A stretch of 7,022 nt of DNA, taken from NCBI GenBank assembly GCA_021813195.1, contig JAKALI010000210.1, forward strand, positions 1 to 7,022, read 5' to 3'. Under the pieces are notes generated by a model. That model was not told the DNA's origin, did no database searches, and was given only the letters and a program-made list of their open reading frames with translations. The stretch comes from Pseudomonadota bacterium (GTDB lineage Bacteria > Pseudomonadota > Alphaproteobacteria > Rhizobiales > Hyphomicrobiaceae). The position numbers were made by a program, and so were the translations under genes. Below are positions 5,313 to 7,022 of this stretch, piece after piece (the first letter of the stretch is position 1; each line of letters begins with the position of its first letter).

Positions 5313-7022
5313 TCATATTCGCCTAACGAAACTGTCGACGACCCGTTTGCGACCCGCGGTCTTGAATTCGATCGTGAGCTTATTGCCGTCGACATCGGCG
5401 ATGCGTCCCTCGCCGAATTTTTGGTGCATCACGCGCTCGCCGGCCTTGAAGCCAGCACCCTCGCTTGTGGAGGCGGCGACGAGTTGTCCCTCGATGATCG
5501 TTGGCGGGGAGGCAGATCGTTGGGCGGACTCAGCCTGGGAGCGCGCACGCTGCCAGCCCGGCGTGGTGTAAGGTGAACGGAAATGCGCTGCCGGATCGTC
5601 GAAGCGGCTACGCACGGCGCCTTGGCCATAGAGCGTGCCGAGATCCGCATAGGCGCCGCCGAATGGACTGCGAGCGGCTGTGACGTCGACATGAGCCTCT
5701 GGAAGTTCATCGATGAAACGGGAGGGTGCTGCCGCCTGATAGAGCCCCCGCAGGCGGCGGTTCTGAGCGAACGTAATGTGGGCACGGCGTCGCGCCCGTG
5801 TGATGCCGACATATGCCAGCCGGCGTTCTTCCTCGAGACCGGCGTTGCCCTGTTCGTCAAGGGCGCGTTGATGCGGAAACAGTCCCTCCTCCCAACCTGG
5901 CAGGAAGACGGTATCGAACTCGAGCCCCTTTGCGGCGTGAAGTGTCATGAGCGAGACCCGATCGCCGTCCTCACCCTGTTCGGCATCCATGACTAGCGCC
6001 ACGTGCTCCAGGAACCCTGCCAGGCTATCGAACTCGTGCATGAAGCGGATGAGCTCTTTAAGGTTGTCGAGGCGGCTTTGCGCCTGCGGGCTCTTGTCGG
6101 CCTGCCACATCGCCGTATAGCCGGTTTCGTCCAGGATCAGTTCGGCAAGCTCGGTGTGTTTCAGAACGCCGATCTGAGCGCGCCAACGCTCAAAGGCGTG
6201 AACGAGATCGCCAAGCGCCTTGCGGGCCTTGGGTGCGAGTTCCTCCGTGGCGGCGATCTCTCGTGCGGCATCAAAGAGGGATAGGCTGCGGGCGCGGGCC
6301 AGCTCGTGCACGCGCTTGATCGATGTATCGCCGAGACCGCGCTTAGGCACGTTGATGATGCGTTCCAGTTTGAGATCATTGGAGGGGTTTGCCGTCACTT
6401 CGAGATAGGCGATGGCGTCTTTGATCTCCTGGCGTTCATAAAAGCGCGGACCGCCGATAACCCGATACGGCAGCGCGAGCGTGATGAAGCGGTCTTCAAT
6501 GGCGCGCATTTGCGAGGACGCCCGCACGAGGACGGCGATCGAATTCAGCCGTTCGCCGCATTTCTGCAAGGCTTCGATTTCGCTGGCGATCGTGCGGGCT
6601 TCCTCCTCGTCGTCCCATAGGCCACCGACGCTGACGCGTTGACCCTCGGCCCCGTCGGTGAAAAGGGTTTTGCCCAAGCGTCCCTTGTTTCGCGCGATGA
6701 GGCCAGAGGCCGCAGCGAGGATGTGGCCTGTCGAACGATAGTTGCGTTCGAGCCGAATGACGGTCGCGCCGGGAAAATCTTGCTCGAAGCGCAGGATGTT
6801 GTCGACTTCAGCACCGCGCCAGCCATAGATCGATTGGTCATCATCGCCCACGCAGCAGACGTTCGGTACGCCTTGCGCGATGAGCCGCAGCCACAAGTAC
6901 TGGGCCACGTTGGTATCCTGGTACTCATCGACCAAGATGAACCGGAAGCGGCTGTGATAGTGTGCAAGCACATCGGGGTGTTCGCGGAAAAGGCGCAGAT
7001 TTTCGAGCAGCAGATCGCCGAA
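5313..7022 (-). CDS. uvrD: UvrD/PcrA-type ATP-dependent DNA helicase, N-terminus outside the window
   Basis: A superfamily 1A 3'-5' helicase that unwinds DNA in excision and mismatch repair and removes blocked complexes. The window shows the last 569 residues; the frame stays open to base 7022, so the gene starts beyond the edge, and the missing part (roughly 200 residues) should hold the Walker A motif. Visible motifs, numbered from the window edge, are II (DEYQDTN, 32-38), III (DDQSIYGWRGA, about 61-71), IV (NYRST, 94-98), V (TLHAAKGLEF, 360-369) and VI (YVGITRARR, 404-412). After a Ser/Pro/Ala-rich linker (about 450-520), the C-terminus has a KFGEG-containing Tudor-like domain (about 526-566) typical of PcrA/UvrD and absent from Rep, which favours this subgroup. 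UvrD versus PcrA naming is a matter of convention in alphaproteobacteria. The gene ends with TGA at 5313-5315, followed by a hairpin. Confidence 0.95.
   Translation of the reverse strand, partial: FGDLLLENLRLFREHPDVLAHYHSRFRFILVDEYQDTNVAQYLWLRLIAQGVPNVCCVGDDDQSIYGWRGAEVDNILRFEQDFPGATVIRLERNYRSTGHILAAASGLIARNKGRLGKTLFTDGAEGQRVSVGGLWDDEEEARTIASEIEALQKCGERLNSIAVLVRASSQMRAIEDRFITLALPYRVIGGPRFYERQEIKDAIAYLEVTANPSNDLKLERIINVPKRGLGDTSIKRVHELARARSLSLFDAAREIAATEELAPKARKALGDLVHAFERWRAQIGVLKHTELAELILDETGYTAMWQADKSPQAQSRLDNLKELIRFMHEFDSLAGFLEHVALVMDAEQGEDGDRVSLMTLHAAKGLEFDTVFLPGWEEGLFPHQRALDEQGNAGLEEERRLAYVGITRARRRAHITFAQNRRLRGLYQAAAPSRFIDELPEAHVDVTAARSPFGGAYADLGTLYGQGAVRSRFDDPAAHFRSPYTTPGWQRARSQAESAQRSASPPTIIEGQLVAASTSEGAGFKAGERVMHQKFGEGRIADVDGNKLTIEFKTAGRKRVVDSFVRRI

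Noticed and set aside
5121..5576. + strand open frame spanning the gap between the RTX and helicase genes (151 codons)
   Set aside because: Half of it is antisense to the helicase C-terminus; the translation is low-complexity Arg/Ala/Gly and no ribosome binding site is seen.
5583..5996. + strand open frame opposite the helicase gene (137 codons)
   Set aside because: It is antisense to conserved helicase motifs V and VI and has no recognisable domain.

Overview
The window looks like chromosomal DNA of a GC-rich alphaproteobacterium, most likely of the order Hyphomicrobiales (Rhizobiales). The main reason is the left-hand gene order: a DUF2948-type tail, then hisD, a UPF0262 gene and a small low-molecular-weight-phosphatase-like gene. 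From general knowledge this is a conserved alphaproteobacterial run that usually lies next to murA. Genus cannot be decided from the sequence alone.

Layout. The + strand carries, from the left edge to 2531, the end of a DUF2948 protein, hisD (histidinol dehydrogenase, last two steps of histidine synthesis), the UPF0262 gene and the phosphatase-like gene. The last three overlap (14 bp between hisD and UPF0262, an ATGA overlap before the phosphatase), so they are probably co-transcribed and translationally coupled. The - strand carries, from the right edge leftwards, the C-terminal three quarters or so of a UvrD/PcrA-type DNA helicase (cut by the window end), a 574-residue RTX calcium-binding repeat protein, and a bactofilin. 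The two gene sets converge at 2531/2565 with only 33 bp between them.

There is no gene-free stretch longer than 300 bp. The two largest gaps are 5093-5312 (helicase end to RTX start) and 3192-3367 (RTX end to bactofilin start). The first holds a GC hairpin just after the helicase stop and a 15-bp interrupted palindrome 26 bp upstream of the RTX start codon. The second holds a perfect 10-bp-arm hairpin just after the RTX stop, then the ribosome binding site and probable promoter region of the bactofilin.

Functionally the window mixes housekeeping genes (histidine synthesis, helicase) with two cell-surface or cell-shape genes. The RTX protein has at least 28 undegenerate-length tandem nonapeptides in two blocks plus a shorter N-terminal block, a serralysin-type C-terminal region and a hydrophobic C-terminus, all consistent with type I secretion. 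No secretion apparatus, acyltransferase or recognisable enzymatic domain is present, so its role is not known. I see no RNA gene, CRISPR array, insertion sequence or phage gene. I do not see a clear new biological system. The best leads are the architecture and upstream palindrome of the RTX gene, the conserved but uncharacterised hisD-UPF0262-phosphatase cluster, and the bactofilin's tails.
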